From contig QJYK01000265.1 in assembly GCA_003248075.1 (NCBI GenBank), positions 1 through 61,871 of the forward strand: a DNA stretch of 61,871 nt, in the 5' to 3' direction. Source of the DNA: Gemmatimonadota bacterium (lineage in GTDB: Bacteria > Gemmatimonadota > Gemmatimonadetes > Longimicrobiales > Gaopeijiaceae). A program made the translations under genes and the position numbers. Of the stretch, positions 20,187-29,139 are shown one piece after another. How positions within the stretch are numbered: position 1 is the first letter of the stretch; every line of letters starts with the position of its first letter. The notes under the pieces are model-generated. The model was not told the DNA's origin, searched no databases, and was given only the letters and a program-made list of their open reading frames with translations.

Positions 20187-21692
20187 ATGAGCGCCTTCAA
20201 TACGAAGCTGTACCAGAGCACGCAGCTCCGGCAGGAGATGCGCATCAATCCGCGCCTGTATCAGGCGATGGAGCTCCTGTACATGCCGCTGCTCGATCTC
20301 CAGCAGCATCTCAAGCAGGAGATGGCGGAGAACCCCTTCCTGGAGATGTCGGAGGCGGACGACGCGCAGGAAGTCGAGTTGAAGGAGGACGTCAAGGACG
20401 AGCCGCTCGGCGACGACGTCGATTGGGAGGAGATCCTCCTGGATGGATTCGACGTCGGTGGGCGGCGCGCACAGCACGAAGAGCGCGACTACTTCGAGCC
20501 GACGCCGGTCGAATCGCACGACCTGCACGATCATCTGAACGAACAGCTGCGGCTGCTACCGCTCGACGAGCGACAGCTGCGCCTCGGCGAGGAGATCATC
20601 GGGGACATCGACGACCAGGGCACGCTGTCGTGCGGGCTCTCCGACGTTCTCGACGGCGTGAACACGTGGCTCGACGAGGTGCGGCCCATCGCCCTCGAGC
20701 GGGCCAACGCACTGCCGGACGAGCGGGAACGCGAGGAAGAGCTGAGCACGATCGAAGAGCTCTTCAGGCCCTACGAGATGGCCGAGGTCGAGGCCATGCT
20801 CAGAGTGATTCAGAGCTTCGACCCCCCTGGTGTCGGCGCCCGGGACGTGCGCGAGTCGATCCTGATTCAGCTCCGGCAGAGGGACGCCGAGGACACCGTC
20901 ACCTATCGGATCGTCGAGGACCATTTCGACGCGCTGATCAACCATCGCTGGAACGACATCGCGCGGGCCCTTGGCATCACGCCCAAGGAGGTCCAGAACG
21001 CGGCCGACCGGATCAGCCAGCTGGATCCCAAGCCGGGAATGAAGTACTCCGCAGATCCCGAGCACTACGTGATCCCGGACCTCATCGTCGAGAAGATCGA
21101 CGGCGAGTACATGGTTTTCGCCAACGACACGAATCTTCCGCGGCTGCGCATCTCGAAGGCGTATCGAGAGGTGGCGCGGGACAAGAACAAGTTCAGCGGT
21201 GAGAACAAGGACTTCATCGCGACCAAGCTGAATTCCGCCAACTGGATGATCCAGGCCATCGAGCAGCGCCGTCAGACGATGCTGAAGGTGATGAACTTCA
21301 TCGTGGATCGTCAGCGGGACTTCTTCGAGCGGGGCGTCCAATACCTCAAGCCACTCACCCTGCGCGAGGTTGCGGACCACATCGAGATGCACGAGTCGAC
21401 CGTGTCCCGGGTCACCAACCAGAAGTACTGCCAGACGCCGAGGGGCGTGTTCTCGCTGAAGTACTTCTTCTCGAGCGGGCTCAGCACCACCAGCGGCGAG
21501 GACATCTCGGCGAGGGGCGTCAAGGACAAGATCAAGAGCATGGTCTCGGACGAGGATCCCAAGAAGCCTCTCACCGACCAGGCGATTGTGAAGCTACTCA
21601 AGACCGACGGTGTCAACATCGCCAGGCGGACCGTGGCCAAGTACCGCGACCAACTCGGCATCCTGCCCGCCCGCATGCGGAAGCGCGTGTGA
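20187..21692 (+). CDS. rpoN: RNA polymerase sigma-54 factor
   Basis: 501 residues from ATG 20187. It directs polymerase to -24/-12 promoters that need AAA+ activators. Region I (residues 1-50) is Gln/Leu-rich with LRQEMRINPRLYQAMELL; an acidic region II spans about 55-110. The core-binding domain follows with FDPPGVGARDVRESILIQL, then the DNA-binding part with TLREVADHIEMHESTVSRV and the RpoN box ARRTVAKYRDQLG near the C-terminus. No enhancer-binding activator gene is in the window. The stop overlaps the next glycosyltransferase start (GTGA), linking it to the surface-glycan genes. Confidence 0.96.
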   Translation: MSAFNTKLYQSTQLRQEMRINPRLYQAMELLYMPLLDLQQHLKQEMAENPFLEMSEADDAQEVELKEDVKDEPLGDDVDWEEILLDGFDVGGRRAQHEERDYFEPTPVESHDLHDHLNEQLRLLPLDERQLRLGEEIIGDIDDQGTLSCGLSDVLDGVNTWLDEVRPIALERANALPDEREREEELSTIEELFRPYEMAEVEAMLRVIQSFDPPGVGARDVRESILIQLRQRDAEDTVTYRIVEDHFDALINHRWNDIARALGITPKEVQNAADRISQLDPKPGMKYSADPEHYVIPDLIVEKIDGEYMVFANDTNLPRLRISKAYREVARDKNKFSGENKDFIATKLNSANWMIQAIEQRRQTMLKVMNFIVDRQRDFFERGVQYLKPLTLREVADHIEMHESTVSRVTNQKYCQTPRGVFSLKYFFSSGLSTTSGEDISARGVKDKIKSMVSDEDPKKPLTDQAIVKLLKTDGVNIARRTVAKYRDQLGILPARMRKRV

Positions 21693-22702
21693 GTGCGGAG
21701 GCGTCCGTCGGCTCGCGGACGCTGGACGCGACCGAGGCGGCGCGGACCCTCTCGCCCGAGACCCGACGCGACTTCGCCGTCGTCGTTCCTGCCTTCAACG
21801 AGGCCCCGGTCGTTCCGGATCTGGTGCGGGAGCTACGCGAAGCCTTCGATCGCTACGAGCTTGCCGGACAGGTCATCTTCGTCGACGACGGCTCCACCGA
21901 CGGTACGGCCGACGTCGCCCGTCGCGAGGCCCAGGGGTGGGGCGCGTTCACCGTGGCGCGGCATCGATCGAACCTCGGCAAGACCGAGGCGATGGTGACG
22001 GCGGCCGCCATGACCGAAAGGTCCGTTCTCGTGCTGTTCGACGCGGATCTGCAGCATCGCCCCGACGAGATCCCCAGATTCCTGGCACGATTGCAGGATG
22101 GGTGGGACGTGGTGACCGGCAGGAAGGTCGGCGCGTACGACAAGCGCGGCGTGTCGTCCGTCTACAACCGGCTGTCGCGCGCCATCTTCAAGGTACCGGT
22201 CAGCGATCTCAACTCCATGAAGGCGTTCCGCCGCGAGATCCTGGACGAGCTGGTTCTTCGGCACGATTGGCACCGATTCTTCGTCGTGCTGGCCCACGCC
22301 CGCGGGTACAGGGTCACGGAGATCGACGTCGAGCTGTTGCCGCGCAGGGCAGGGGAGTCGAAGTACCGCGGCCCCTTCAGGATCCTCATCGGCGTGATGG
22401 ACCTGCTCTCGGTCTGGTTCCTGCTGATCTTCTCCCGAAAGCCGCTCATGCTCTTCGGCGCCACGGGCTTCGGGATGGTGGCGCTGGGGGTGCTGATCGG
22501 CCTGCTGGCCTTCTACCTGCGCTTCCTGCATCCGTTGCTGGGCTTCGCGCCGTACATCCCCCCCATGGGATACCGGCCGCTCCTGACCCTGGTCCTGATG
22601 CTGGAGACCCTCGGGTTTCTGCTCGTCGGCGTAGGATTGGTGTCGGAGCAGGTGGCGCAGGTGCGGGCCGAGCTCGACGAGCTCCGGCGCCGAGGACCCT
22701 GA
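21689..22702 (+). CDS. GT2 glycosyltransferase with two C-terminal membrane helices (polyprenyl-phosphate type)
   Basis: 337 residues from a GTG overlapping the rpoN stop. A GT-A domain (residues about 28-230) carries VVVPAFNEAPVVPDL, VDDGSTDGT and the DXD-like FDADLQHRP. Two hydrophobic helices follow, at about 255-285 and 295-320. This is the plan of DPM1/GtrB/ArnC-type enzymes that move a sugar from a nucleotide donor onto undecaprenyl phosphate. A short N-terminal extension of about 27 residues is likely disordered. The donor sugar cannot be told. It begins a run of envelope glycan genes that continues through wecB and GT4. Confidence 0.85.
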   Translation: MSAEASVGSRTLDATEAARTLSPETRRDFAVVVPAFNEAPVVPDLVRELREAFDRYELAGQVIFVDDGSTDGTADVARREAQGWGAFTVARHRSNLGKTEAMVTAAAMTERSVLVLFDADLQHRPDEIPRFLARLQDGWDVVTGRKVGAYDKRGVSSVYNRLSRAIFKVPVSDLNSMKAFRREILDELVLRHDWHRFFVVLAHARGYRVTEIDVELLPRRAGESKYRGPFRILIGVMDLLSVWFLLIFSRKPLMLFGATGFGMVALGVLIGLLAFYLRFLHPLLGFAPYIPPMGYRPLLTLVLMLETLGFLLVGVGLVSEQVAQVRAELDELRRRGP

Positions 22703-22706
22703 CTCC

Positions 22707-23846
22707 GTGTCCCCCCGCGTTCTGATCGTCGTCGGCACCAGGCCCGAGGCGATCAAGATGGCCCCGGTCGTCGACGCCCTGCGCGCCCGCGGGGAGGTGG
22801 AGGTGCGCGTCTGCCTCACGGGGCAGCACACGGCGCTCGTCGATCAGGTCCTGGATGCCTTCGCGCTCCGTCCGGATTTCGACCTCGGGATCATGAGGGA
22901 GGGACAGTCCCTCTACGACGTGGTGCACGCCGCGTTGGACGGGCTGGGAGAGGTGGTTCGATCCTGGAGCCCGGACGTCGTCCTCGTCCAGGGCGACACG
23001 GCCACCGTCTTCGTCGGCGCCCTGGTCGGCTTCTTCGAGCACGTGCGCGTGGGGCACGTAGAGGCCGGGCTGCGCAGCCACGAGAAATGGGCCCCCTTTC
23101 CAGAAGAGATCTTCCGACGGCTCGCGGACGTGTTGTCGGACTATTACTTCGCGCCCACTCCCCTCGCCCGCGAGGCTTTGCTCAGGGAGGGCGTCCCGGC
23201 GGACCGCGTCCACGTCACGGGCAACACGGTCGTGGACGCGCTCCTCACGGTCGGCACCCACCGGCGCCCGGTCCGCGATCCGGCTCTGGCCACCGTCCTG
23301 TCGGGTCCGCGGCGCCTGGTGCTGCTCACGGCGCATCGGCGTGAGTCATTCGGCGCACCGCTCCGCGAGGTTTTCGGCGCGGTTGTCGATCTGGTGAGCT
23401 CCGTTCCCGACATCGAGGTGGTCTACCCCGTCCATCCGAACCCGAACGTGCGCGAGCCGGCCCAGGAGCTCCTCGCGGGACACGAGCGCGTGCACCTCAC
23501 GCGCCCGCTCGACTACCTCGACCTGGTGGCGGCGCTCCGGGCCGCCTCCCTGGTGCTCACCGACTCGGGCGGTATCCAGGAGGAGGCGCCGACCTTCGGG
23601 GTCCCCGTCCTGGTGCTTCGCGAGGTCACCGAGCGCCCCGAAGGAATCGAGGCGGGGGTGGCCGTGCTGGTGGGGACCGATCGTCGGCGCATCGTGGCAC
23701 GAAGCGTCGAGGCCCTCGGGCGCGGGGCGAACCGCGCCACCCCGCCGAATCCCTACGGTGACGGCCAGGCCGGCGTACGGATCGCCGACATCCTGATCTC
23801 AGACCTTACGGGAGCGAAGCGCCGGACCGAGGACTGGATGTCGTGA
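22707..23846 (+). CDS. wecB: UDP-N-acetylglucosamine 2-epimerase (non-hydrolysing)
   Basis: 379 residues from GTG 22707, four bases after the previous stop. It interconverts UDP-GlcNAc and UDP-ManNAc. Motifs are VGTRPEAIKMAPVV at the N-terminus, TGQHTALV, VQGDTATVFVGALVGFF, VGHVEAGLRS, TGNTVVDAL, LTAHRRES, YPVHPNPNV and LTDSGGIQEEAPTFG. All match WecB/MnaA. UDP-ManNAc or its oxidised form probably feeds the surrounding glycosyltransferases. The next gene overlaps its stop (GTGA). Confidence 0.94.
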   Translation: MSPRVLIVVGTRPEAIKMAPVVDALRARGEVEVRVCLTGQHTALVDQVLDAFALRPDFDLGIMREGQSLYDVVHAALDGLGEVVRSWSPDVVLVQGDTATVFVGALVGFFEHVRVGHVEAGLRSHEKWAPFPEEIFRRLADVLSDYYFAPTPLAREALLREGVPADRVHVTGNTVVDALLTVGTHRRPVRDPALATVLSGPRRLVLLTAHRRESFGAPLREVFGAVVDLVSSVPDIEVVYPVHPNPNVREPAQELLAGHERVHLTRPLDYLDLVAALRAASLVLTDSGGIQEEAPTFGVPVLVLREVTERPEGIEAGVAVLVGTDRRRIVARSVEALGRGANRATPPNPYGDGQAGVRIADILISDLTGAKRRTEDWMS

Positions 23847-24961
23847 GGATCCTGATGCACTGCGTGTATTTCCCGCCGGAGGTGGGCGGGCTGGAGAGTC
23901 ATGTCTTCTACCTGTGCCGCGCACTCGCAGAGAAGGGACACCGCGTGGACGTCGTGACGTCGCGCTCCCGCAGGGGACTGCCCACCCGGGACATCATGGA
24001 CGGGGTCCACGTCTGGCGCACCTGGCTTCCGGCCCGGAACAAGGTGGGTTGGGCCGCGCATGCCGCCGGCTCCATCCCGCGATCGGTCGCCCTGGCGCGG
24101 GGCGCGGACGTCCTGCACGCGCAGGCCTTTCAATCGGTGCCCCCACTGCAGGTCGCGCGCGCCGCGACCTCGGCTCCTCTGGTCGCGACCTTCCACACGT
24201 CGCACTTCCTGCGACTCGCTGAAAAACCTGCCTGGCGACCCGTCCTCGGCCGCATCGTCGGGGCTCCGGACCACGCCCTGGCCGCGTCGGTCGAGATCGC
24301 GCAGGTGGCCGAATCGCTCTCGCCGGGGCAGGAGGTGGAGCCTCTGACCAACGGAGTGGAAACGTCGATGTTCCGTCGCGTTCCACCCTCGCTGCCCCCT
24401 GTGGCCCCCGGCCGCCGCCGCATCATCGTCCCTCGCCGCCTCTTCGCCAAGAATGGGGTCGAATACTTCGTACGGGCGTTGCCCCGCATCGTCCAACGCC
24501 TCGACGTGGAGGCCGTGCTGGTGGGTGACGGACCCGAGCGGTCGCGCCTGGAGGCCCTGGCCCGGTCGGTGGGCGTCCGGGATCGGGTGTGCTTTCTCGG
24601 AGCGCGTCCCAACGCCGACATGCCGGGGCTCTTGTCGTCGGCGGAGCTCGCGGTCTTCCCGTCCCTCATGGAGGCGACTTCCGTGGCGGCGCTCGAGTGC
24701 ATGGCGTGCGAGCTCCCGGTCGCGGCGTCCCGGGTCGGGGGGCTCCCCGAGATCGTGGACGATGCCACTGGGGCGCTCTTCGAGCCGGCGGACCCCGACA
24801 GCATCGCGCAAGTGGTTTCGTCTCTGCTGGAGCGTGACGATCTTCCAGCCCTCGGGGCGAGGGCCCGGGCGCGCGTGGTCGATCGCTGGAGCAACGAGCG
24901 CCTGGCCCTGCGGCATCTCGAGATCTATGAAGAGCTGATCCGGCGGCGCGGCGCCGTCTGA
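23843..24961 (+). CDS. GT4-family glycosyltransferase
   Basis: 372 residues from a GTG overlapping the wecB stop. It has the two Rossmann-like halves of GT-B enzymes: the N-terminal HCVYFPPEVGGLESHVFYL with the Gly-Gly acceptor loop, and the C-terminal donor-binding half with VLVGDGPERSRLEALA, SLMEATSVAALECMACELPV (E-x7-E motif) and AASRVGGLPEIVDD. No signal or membrane segment is seen, so it is probably a peripheral cytoplasmic enzyme extending a lipid-linked glycan. Donor and acceptor are unknown. Confidence 0.9.
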   Translation: MRILMHCVYFPPEVGGLESHVFYLCRALAEKGHRVDVVTSRSRRGLPTRDIMDGVHVWRTWLPARNKVGWAAHAAGSIPRSVALARGADVLHAQAFQSVPPLQVARAATSAPLVATFHTSHFLRLAEKPAWRPVLGRIVGAPDHALAASVEIAQVAESLSPGQEVEPLTNGVETSMFRRVPPSLPPVAPGRRRIIVPRRLFAKNGVEYFVRALPRIVQRLDVEAVLVGDGPERSRLEALARSVGVRDRVCFLGARPNADMPGLLSSAELAVFPSLMEATSVAALECMACELPVAASRVGGLPEIVDDATGALFEPADPDSIAQVVSSLLERDDLPALGARARARVVDRWSNERLALRHLEIYEELIRRRGAV

Positions 24962-24974
24962 TCCCGGACGAGCG

Positions 24975-27464
24975 ATGGCCAGGAAGCAACGAAACAGCAA
25001 GGTGGAGCGCGCCGGAGGCGCACCGACTCCCACCGACACCAACGTGCCACGGGTGCCGCCTTGGCTACCCGCCGTGGTGTTCGCCGCCCTGACGCTCTGG
25101 CTCTTCCGGATCTTCGTGTTCGGCGACGGGATGCTGCTGGGCGGCGACACGTTGGGCCTGGGATACGTGGCCAGGGCCTTCTATGCCGCGTCGATCAAGG
25201 GGTCGACGGGCTTCCCCTTCTGGAATCCGCAGATCCTCGGAGGCACGCCGTTCCTGGAAGCCCTCTCCGGCGGAGACTCCCTCTACCCGCCATCCGCGCT
25301 GCTCCTGCTGATCCTGGAGCCGTACCGCGCCCTGGGTTGGAAGCTCGTCCTGCACGTCCTCGCGGCGGGCTTCTTCATGTTCGGGTGGGTCCGGGCCATC
25401 GGCGCTTCACGCCCCGCGGCCCTGGTGGCCGGCGTCGGCTACCTCCTGTCGCCCATGCTGGTGAGCTTCGTCCGTCCGGGTCACGACGGGAAGCTCTTCG
25501 TCATGGCGCTGGCGCCACTCCTCTTCTGGGCCGTCGAGCGCCACTTCGTCCGACCGAGGGCAGCCACCTTCGCCGGGGTCGGGCTCGTCGTGACGCTCGT
25601 GATGCTCACGACCCACTTCCAGATGGCCTACTTCCTTTTCGGCGCGGTGGGTGCGTTCGCCCTGTTCCGGACGTTCCAGGTCGGCCGGGCTCCTCAGGCC
25701 GAGGGGACCGAGGAGGGCGCGAGACAGTCCGCGGGTCCGCGGGCCGCCAGCCTCCGCTTCGCGGCCTTCCTGGCCGCCTCCTTCGTGGGCGCGGGGGGCG
25801 CGGCCGTCCAGTTCGTGCCGGCGGTGGAGTATGTCACCGAGTACTCCCGCCGGGTCCAGACCACGGCGGAGCACGCCGGTGAGTCGGGTCGGGCCTGGTC
25901 GAGCTCCTGGTCCCTCCACCCCGAGGAGGCCATGGGGCTCCTGATCCCCGAGTTCGCGGGGAACAACGCCGGCGGCGCCGCGTGGAGCACCGGGACCTAT
26001 TGGGGCCGCAACGCCACACGGGACAACCTCCCGGTGCCGGGCGTCGTGCTCCTGGTGCTGGCCGCGGTCGCGTTCGCAGGAGGAGCGCGACGCGGACTCC
26101 GCCGGTTCCTGGCCGGGCTCGGCGCGGTGGCGCTGCTCTTCGCGCTCGGCACCCATACGCCGGTCTGGGGACTGTTCTATGCCCTCCTGCCGGGGATCCG
26201 ACTCTTCCGAGCGCCGGACATGGTGATGTTCCTCCTCGTGTTCTCCGCCGCCACCCTGGCCGCCCTGGGTGTGGACCGGCTCCTGCAGGTCCCCGGGCGG
26301 GGCGGGGGAGACGCGTGGAGGGGTCCAGGACGGGTCCTGCTGGGTGCGACGGCCCTTCTGTCGGCCCTGGCCCTGTTGGCCTCGTCCGGGGGACTCCTCT
26401 CGTTCTGGACCTCCGTCGTGTACCGGAGTGCCGACCCCGGCCTCGTGGCCCGAGCGGAGCCGTTCGTGGCTCGGGGCGCCTTCCTGTCGGCGGCCCTCGT
26501 CGGCGCCCTGACCGCGCTTGCATACGCCTGGCGCAGGTCCCGACTGGCGGCTGGCGCCTTGCTCGGGGGTCTGGTGCTCCTGGTCTCCCTCGACGCGCTG
26601 CGCGTGGACGGGTCCTTCATCCAGATCCTGTCGTTCCAGGATTGGTCCCGGCCGGATCCGAACATCCGCGCGCTCCTCGATCGTGAGGCTGGGAGTACGG
26701 AGCCCTATCGCCTGATCTCCTTCGCCGAGAGCGGGCAGGACGTGATGCCCGCGATGCACGGCATCGAGCTGGCCGGAGGGCACCACCCCAACGACCTCTC
26801 CCGGTATCGAGAGCTCATCGGGATGGTGGGCTCGGGGATGCCGGAGAACCTGTTCGATCCGCGCATCCGGCGCCTCCTGAACGTCCGCTACCTGCTGTGG
26901 CCGGACTACGAGGCCGGCGGCTCTCTCCAGGGAGACCCCATCTCGCGCACACAGCTCCAGAGCGGCCAACCGTACCAATCCCTCTATGCCGAGCCGGGCC
27001 TGCCCCGGGCTCGGCTCGTGGCGAACGCCGTGGTCCGCTCGGACACCGACGCCGTGCCCTACATGCTGTCGCCCGACTTCGATCCGGCGACCGAGGTCGT
27101 CCTTCCCGAGGCGCTTCCCGGCATCACCCTGGACGGGGGTCCGGTTTCGGGGTCCGTCCGCTGGGAGGCCCGGACGCCCAACCGACTTCGCCTGGGGGTC
27201 ACGTCGGACCGGCCGGCGCTTCTCGTCATCGCCGACAACTGGTTTCCCGCTTGGCACGCCACCGTGGACGGAGAGGCCGCCCCGGTGCTGCGAGCCTACC
27301 ACACCTTGCGCGCCGTCCCGGTGGGGGCGGGCACGCACACCGTCGACATGTGGTATCGGTCCGGAACCGTGGCGCGCAGCTTCTGGGTGAGCCTGGCGGT
27401 GGTGGTCGTCCTCCTGGGCCTTTGGGGCGCAGGACTCAGGCCCGAGCGCGGGAGGCCGGCCTGA
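24975..27464 (+). CDS. YfhO-family multi-span membrane protein (GT-C-like)
   Basis: 829 residues with about a dozen hydrophobic helices spread from residue 28 to 550 and one more at the C-terminus, around a large extracytoplasmic segment (about 555-790). Features shared with YfhO proteins are the GGDTLGLGY loop after the first helix, FWNPQILGGTPFLE, ATHFQMAYFLF-like Thr-His in the fourth or fifth helix, and the near C-terminal NWFPAWHATVDGEAAPV motif. YfhO in Gram-positives adds sugars from undecaprenyl phosphate carriers to lipoteichoic acid outside the membrane. Here it would use carriers from the two neighbouring polyprenyl-phosphate transferases. That substrate link is inference. Confidence 0.85.
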   Translation: MARKQRNSKVERAGGAPTPTDTNVPRVPPWLPAVVFAALTLWLFRIFVFGDGMLLGGDTLGLGYVARAFYAASIKGSTGFPFWNPQILGGTPFLEALSGGDSLYPPSALLLLILEPYRALGWKLVLHVLAAGFFMFGWVRAIGASRPAALVAGVGYLLSPMLVSFVRPGHDGKLFVMALAPLLFWAVERHFVRPRAATFAGVGLVVTLVMLTTHFQMAYFLFGAVGAFALFRTFQVGRAPQAEGTEEGARQSAGPRAASLRFAAFLAASFVGAGGAAVQFVPAVEYVTEYSRRVQTTAEHAGESGRAWSSSWSLHPEEAMGLLIPEFAGNNAGGAAWSTGTYWGRNATRDNLPVPGVVLLVLAAVAFAGGARRGLRRFLAGLGAVALLFALGTHTPVWGLFYALLPGIRLFRAPDMVMFLLVFSAATLAALGVDRLLQVPGRGGGDAWRGPGRVLLGATALLSALALLASSGGLLSFWTSVVYRSADPGLVARAEPFVARGAFLSAALVGALTALAYAWRRSRLAAGALLGGLVLLVSLDALRVDGSFIQILSFQDWSRPDPNIRALLDREAGSTEPYRLISFAESGQDVMPAMHGIELAGGHHPNDLSRYRELIGMVGSGMPENLFDPRIRRLLNVRYLLWPDYEAGGSLQGDPISRTQLQSGQPYQSLYAEPGLPRARLVANAVVRSDTDAVPYMLSPDFDPATEVVLPEALPGITLDGGPVSGSVRWEARTPNRLRLGVTSDRPALLVIADNWFPAWHATVDGEAAPVLRAYHTLRAVPVGAGTHTVDMWYRSGTVARSFWVSLAVVVVLLGLWGAGLRPERGRPA

Positions 27465-28405
27465 AGAGGCTCGCGGTTCGGGGCGGCCAGCTGATCCTGA
27501 CCGTGTCGGTGACGTGGTTCATCCTCCAGCGCGTGGGCCTAGGGGTCGAGCAGCTGGCCGCGGTGGACGCCGGCGAATGGGTTCCGAACCTCCCGCTGTT
27601 GCTCGCGTCGAGCCTGCTGCTGCTCGGCGGGTACCTCGCGTCGGCGGCGCTGTGGGGACGGTTGGTGCTGGACCTCGGAGGGCCGGCCGTCGCCGCCGGA
27701 GACGCGATCCGGATCTTCATGGTCGCCAACCTCGGACGCTACATCCCCGGCAAGGTGTGGCAGATCGCCGGGCTGTCGCTGCTCGCTCGGCGCAGGGGCG
27801 TTCCGGCTGCCACTGCCACGGGCGCGGCGGTGCTCGGCCAGGGAATCGGGCTCGCAGCAGCCTGCATCGTGGGCCTCGGGGCGCTCCTGGCCGCGCCGGC
27901 GGACGTCCGGGGCTGGGCCGTTCCCCTGGCCCTGTCGCTGCTCGTGGCCGTGGCCGTCGGGCTCGCGCCACCGGTCTTCCGCGGCCTCGCGCAGGCCTGG
28001 TTCCGGCTGATCCGGCGGGAGCCCCCCGAGGGCCTGGCCAGCGTCCATGCGTTGCGGTGGCTCCTGCTGTACACGGCCAACTGGATGCTGTACGCCTTTT
28101 CGTTCTGGCTGTTGGCCGTCAGCTTCGGCCGGGTCGGAGCGATCGTGCCGGTCGCTTCGGCGTTTGCGGCGGCCTATGTGCTCGGTTACCTGATGCTGTT
28201 CGCTCCAGCCGGTGTCGGGGTCCGCGAAGGGTTTCTGGTGTTGTTCCTCGGACCGCATCTGGGGGTCGGTCCAGCCGGTGTCCTCGCCGTGATCGCGCGG
28301 CTGTGGACCACGGTGGTCGAGCTCCTCCCGGCCGGTATCTTCTGGCTTCGTGCCGTAGCGCTCGGCAAGGACGGCGATGCAGAATCGGAGGCGTCCCTTG
28401 AGTGA
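27461..28405 (+). CDS. Flippase-like integral membrane protein (LPG synthase transmembrane/AglD family)
   Basis: About 314 residues with eight or so hydrophobic helices. It matches the UPF0104/lysylphosphatidylglycerol-synthase transmembrane family by NLGRYIPGKVWQIAG, the hallmark N-x-x-R-Y-I-P-G-K segment, and by FAPAGVGVREG. Such proteins lie next to dolichol/undecaprenol sugar genes and are suspected flippases. The start is unusual. No ATG or GTG fits before the first helix, but CTG 27461 has GGGAGG five bases upstream and overlaps the YfhO stop as CTGA, like the other tetranucleotide overlaps here. TTG 27422 and GTG 27503 are the alternatives. Confidence 0.8.
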   Translation: MKRLAVRGGQLILTVSVTWFILQRVGLGVEQLAAVDAGEWVPNLPLLLASSLLLLGGYLASAALWGRLVLDLGGPAVAAGDAIRIFMVANLGRYIPGKVWQIAGLSLLARRRGVPAATATGAAVLGQGIGLAAACIVGLGALLAAPADVRGWAVPLALSLLVAVAVGLAPPVFRGLAQAWFRLIRREPPEGLASVHALRWLLLYTANWMLYAFSFWLLAVSFGRVGAIVPVASAFAAAYVLGYLMLFAPAGVGVREGFLVLFLGPHLGVGPAGVLAVIARLWTTVVELLPAGIFWLRAVALGKDGDAESEASLE

Positions 28406-29123
28406 GGGTCGGTACCTGGTCATCGTTCCCACGTACAACGAGCGAGACAACCTTCCCAGGAAGGTCCCCCTGATCCTGGGGCAGGACCCGCGCCTGGACG
28501 TGCTGGTCGTGGATGACGCTTCACCGGATGGAACGGGTGCCCTCGCGGACGAGATGGCGGCCGCCGACGCGCGCGTCCACGTGCTGCACCGCGACTCCAA
28601 GGATGGACTGGGGAAAGCCTATCTCGCGGGCTTCGCCTGGGGGCTCGAGCGTGCCTACGACGTTCTCTTCGAGATGGACGCCGATGTCTCGCACCCGCCC
28701 GCTTCGCTCCCGCTGTTTCTCGAGAAGATCGACGAATACGACGTCGTCATCGGATCCAGATACGTCGGAGGCCGCGTCACGGTCGTGAACTGGCCCATGA
28801 GCCGGCTCCTGGTGAGCTACTTCGGATCCTGGTACGCCCGGACCATCACGCGCATGCCGGTGCGCGATGCCACGGGGGGCTTCAACTGCTGGCGTAGGAA
28901 GGTGTTGGAGACCGTCGGCCTCGAGCGGGTCCGATCCAACGGCTACGCCTTCCAGATCGAGCTCAAGTTCAGGGCGTGGAGGGCAGGGTACCGGCTGGTC
29001 GAGATCCCGATTCTGTTCACCGAGCGCGACAGCGGCGAGTCCAAGATGTCGAAGAAGATCGTGCGGGAGGCCGTGTGGAGGGTCTGGTGGCTGAAGCTCG
29101 GCGCGCTCTTCGGGCGTCTGTGA
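28377..29123 (+). CDS. Polyprenol-phosphate mannose synthase-like GT2 enzyme
   Basis: 248 residues from ATG 28377, with AAGGA five bases upstream; it overlaps the flippase-like gene by 29 bases. It is a soluble-type GT-A domain with IVPTYNERDNLP, VVDDASPDGTG, EMDADVSHPP (DXD motif), VIGSRYVGGR and the C-terminal FTERDSGESKMS typical of dolichol/polyprenol monophosphomannose synthases (DPM1/Ppm1). It lacks the membrane helices of the GT2 at 21689. It would charge polyprenyl phosphate with mannose or a related sugar for use outside by a GT-C enzyme such as the YfhO protein upstream. Confidence 0.88.
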   Translation: MQNRRRPLSEGRYLVIVPTYNERDNLPRKVPLILGQDPRLDVLVVDDASPDGTGALADEMAAADARVHVLHRDSKDGLGKAYLAGFAWGLERAYDVLFEMDADVSHPPASLPLFLEKIDEYDVVIGSRYVGGRVTVVNWPMSRLLVSYFGSWYARTITRMPVRDATGGFNCWRRKVLETVGLERVRSNGYAFQIELKFRAWRAGYRLVEIPILFTERDSGESKMSKKIVREAVWRVWWLKLGALFGRL

Positions 29124-29139
29124 GAGCGGTTCGACCGGT

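Noticed and set aside
25407-27338. 643-residue minus-strand open frame opposite the YfhO gene
   Set aside because: It is Gln/Glu/Gly/Arg-rich and has no domain-like or hydrophobic features. It is the GC-driven antisense of a well-supported membrane protein.
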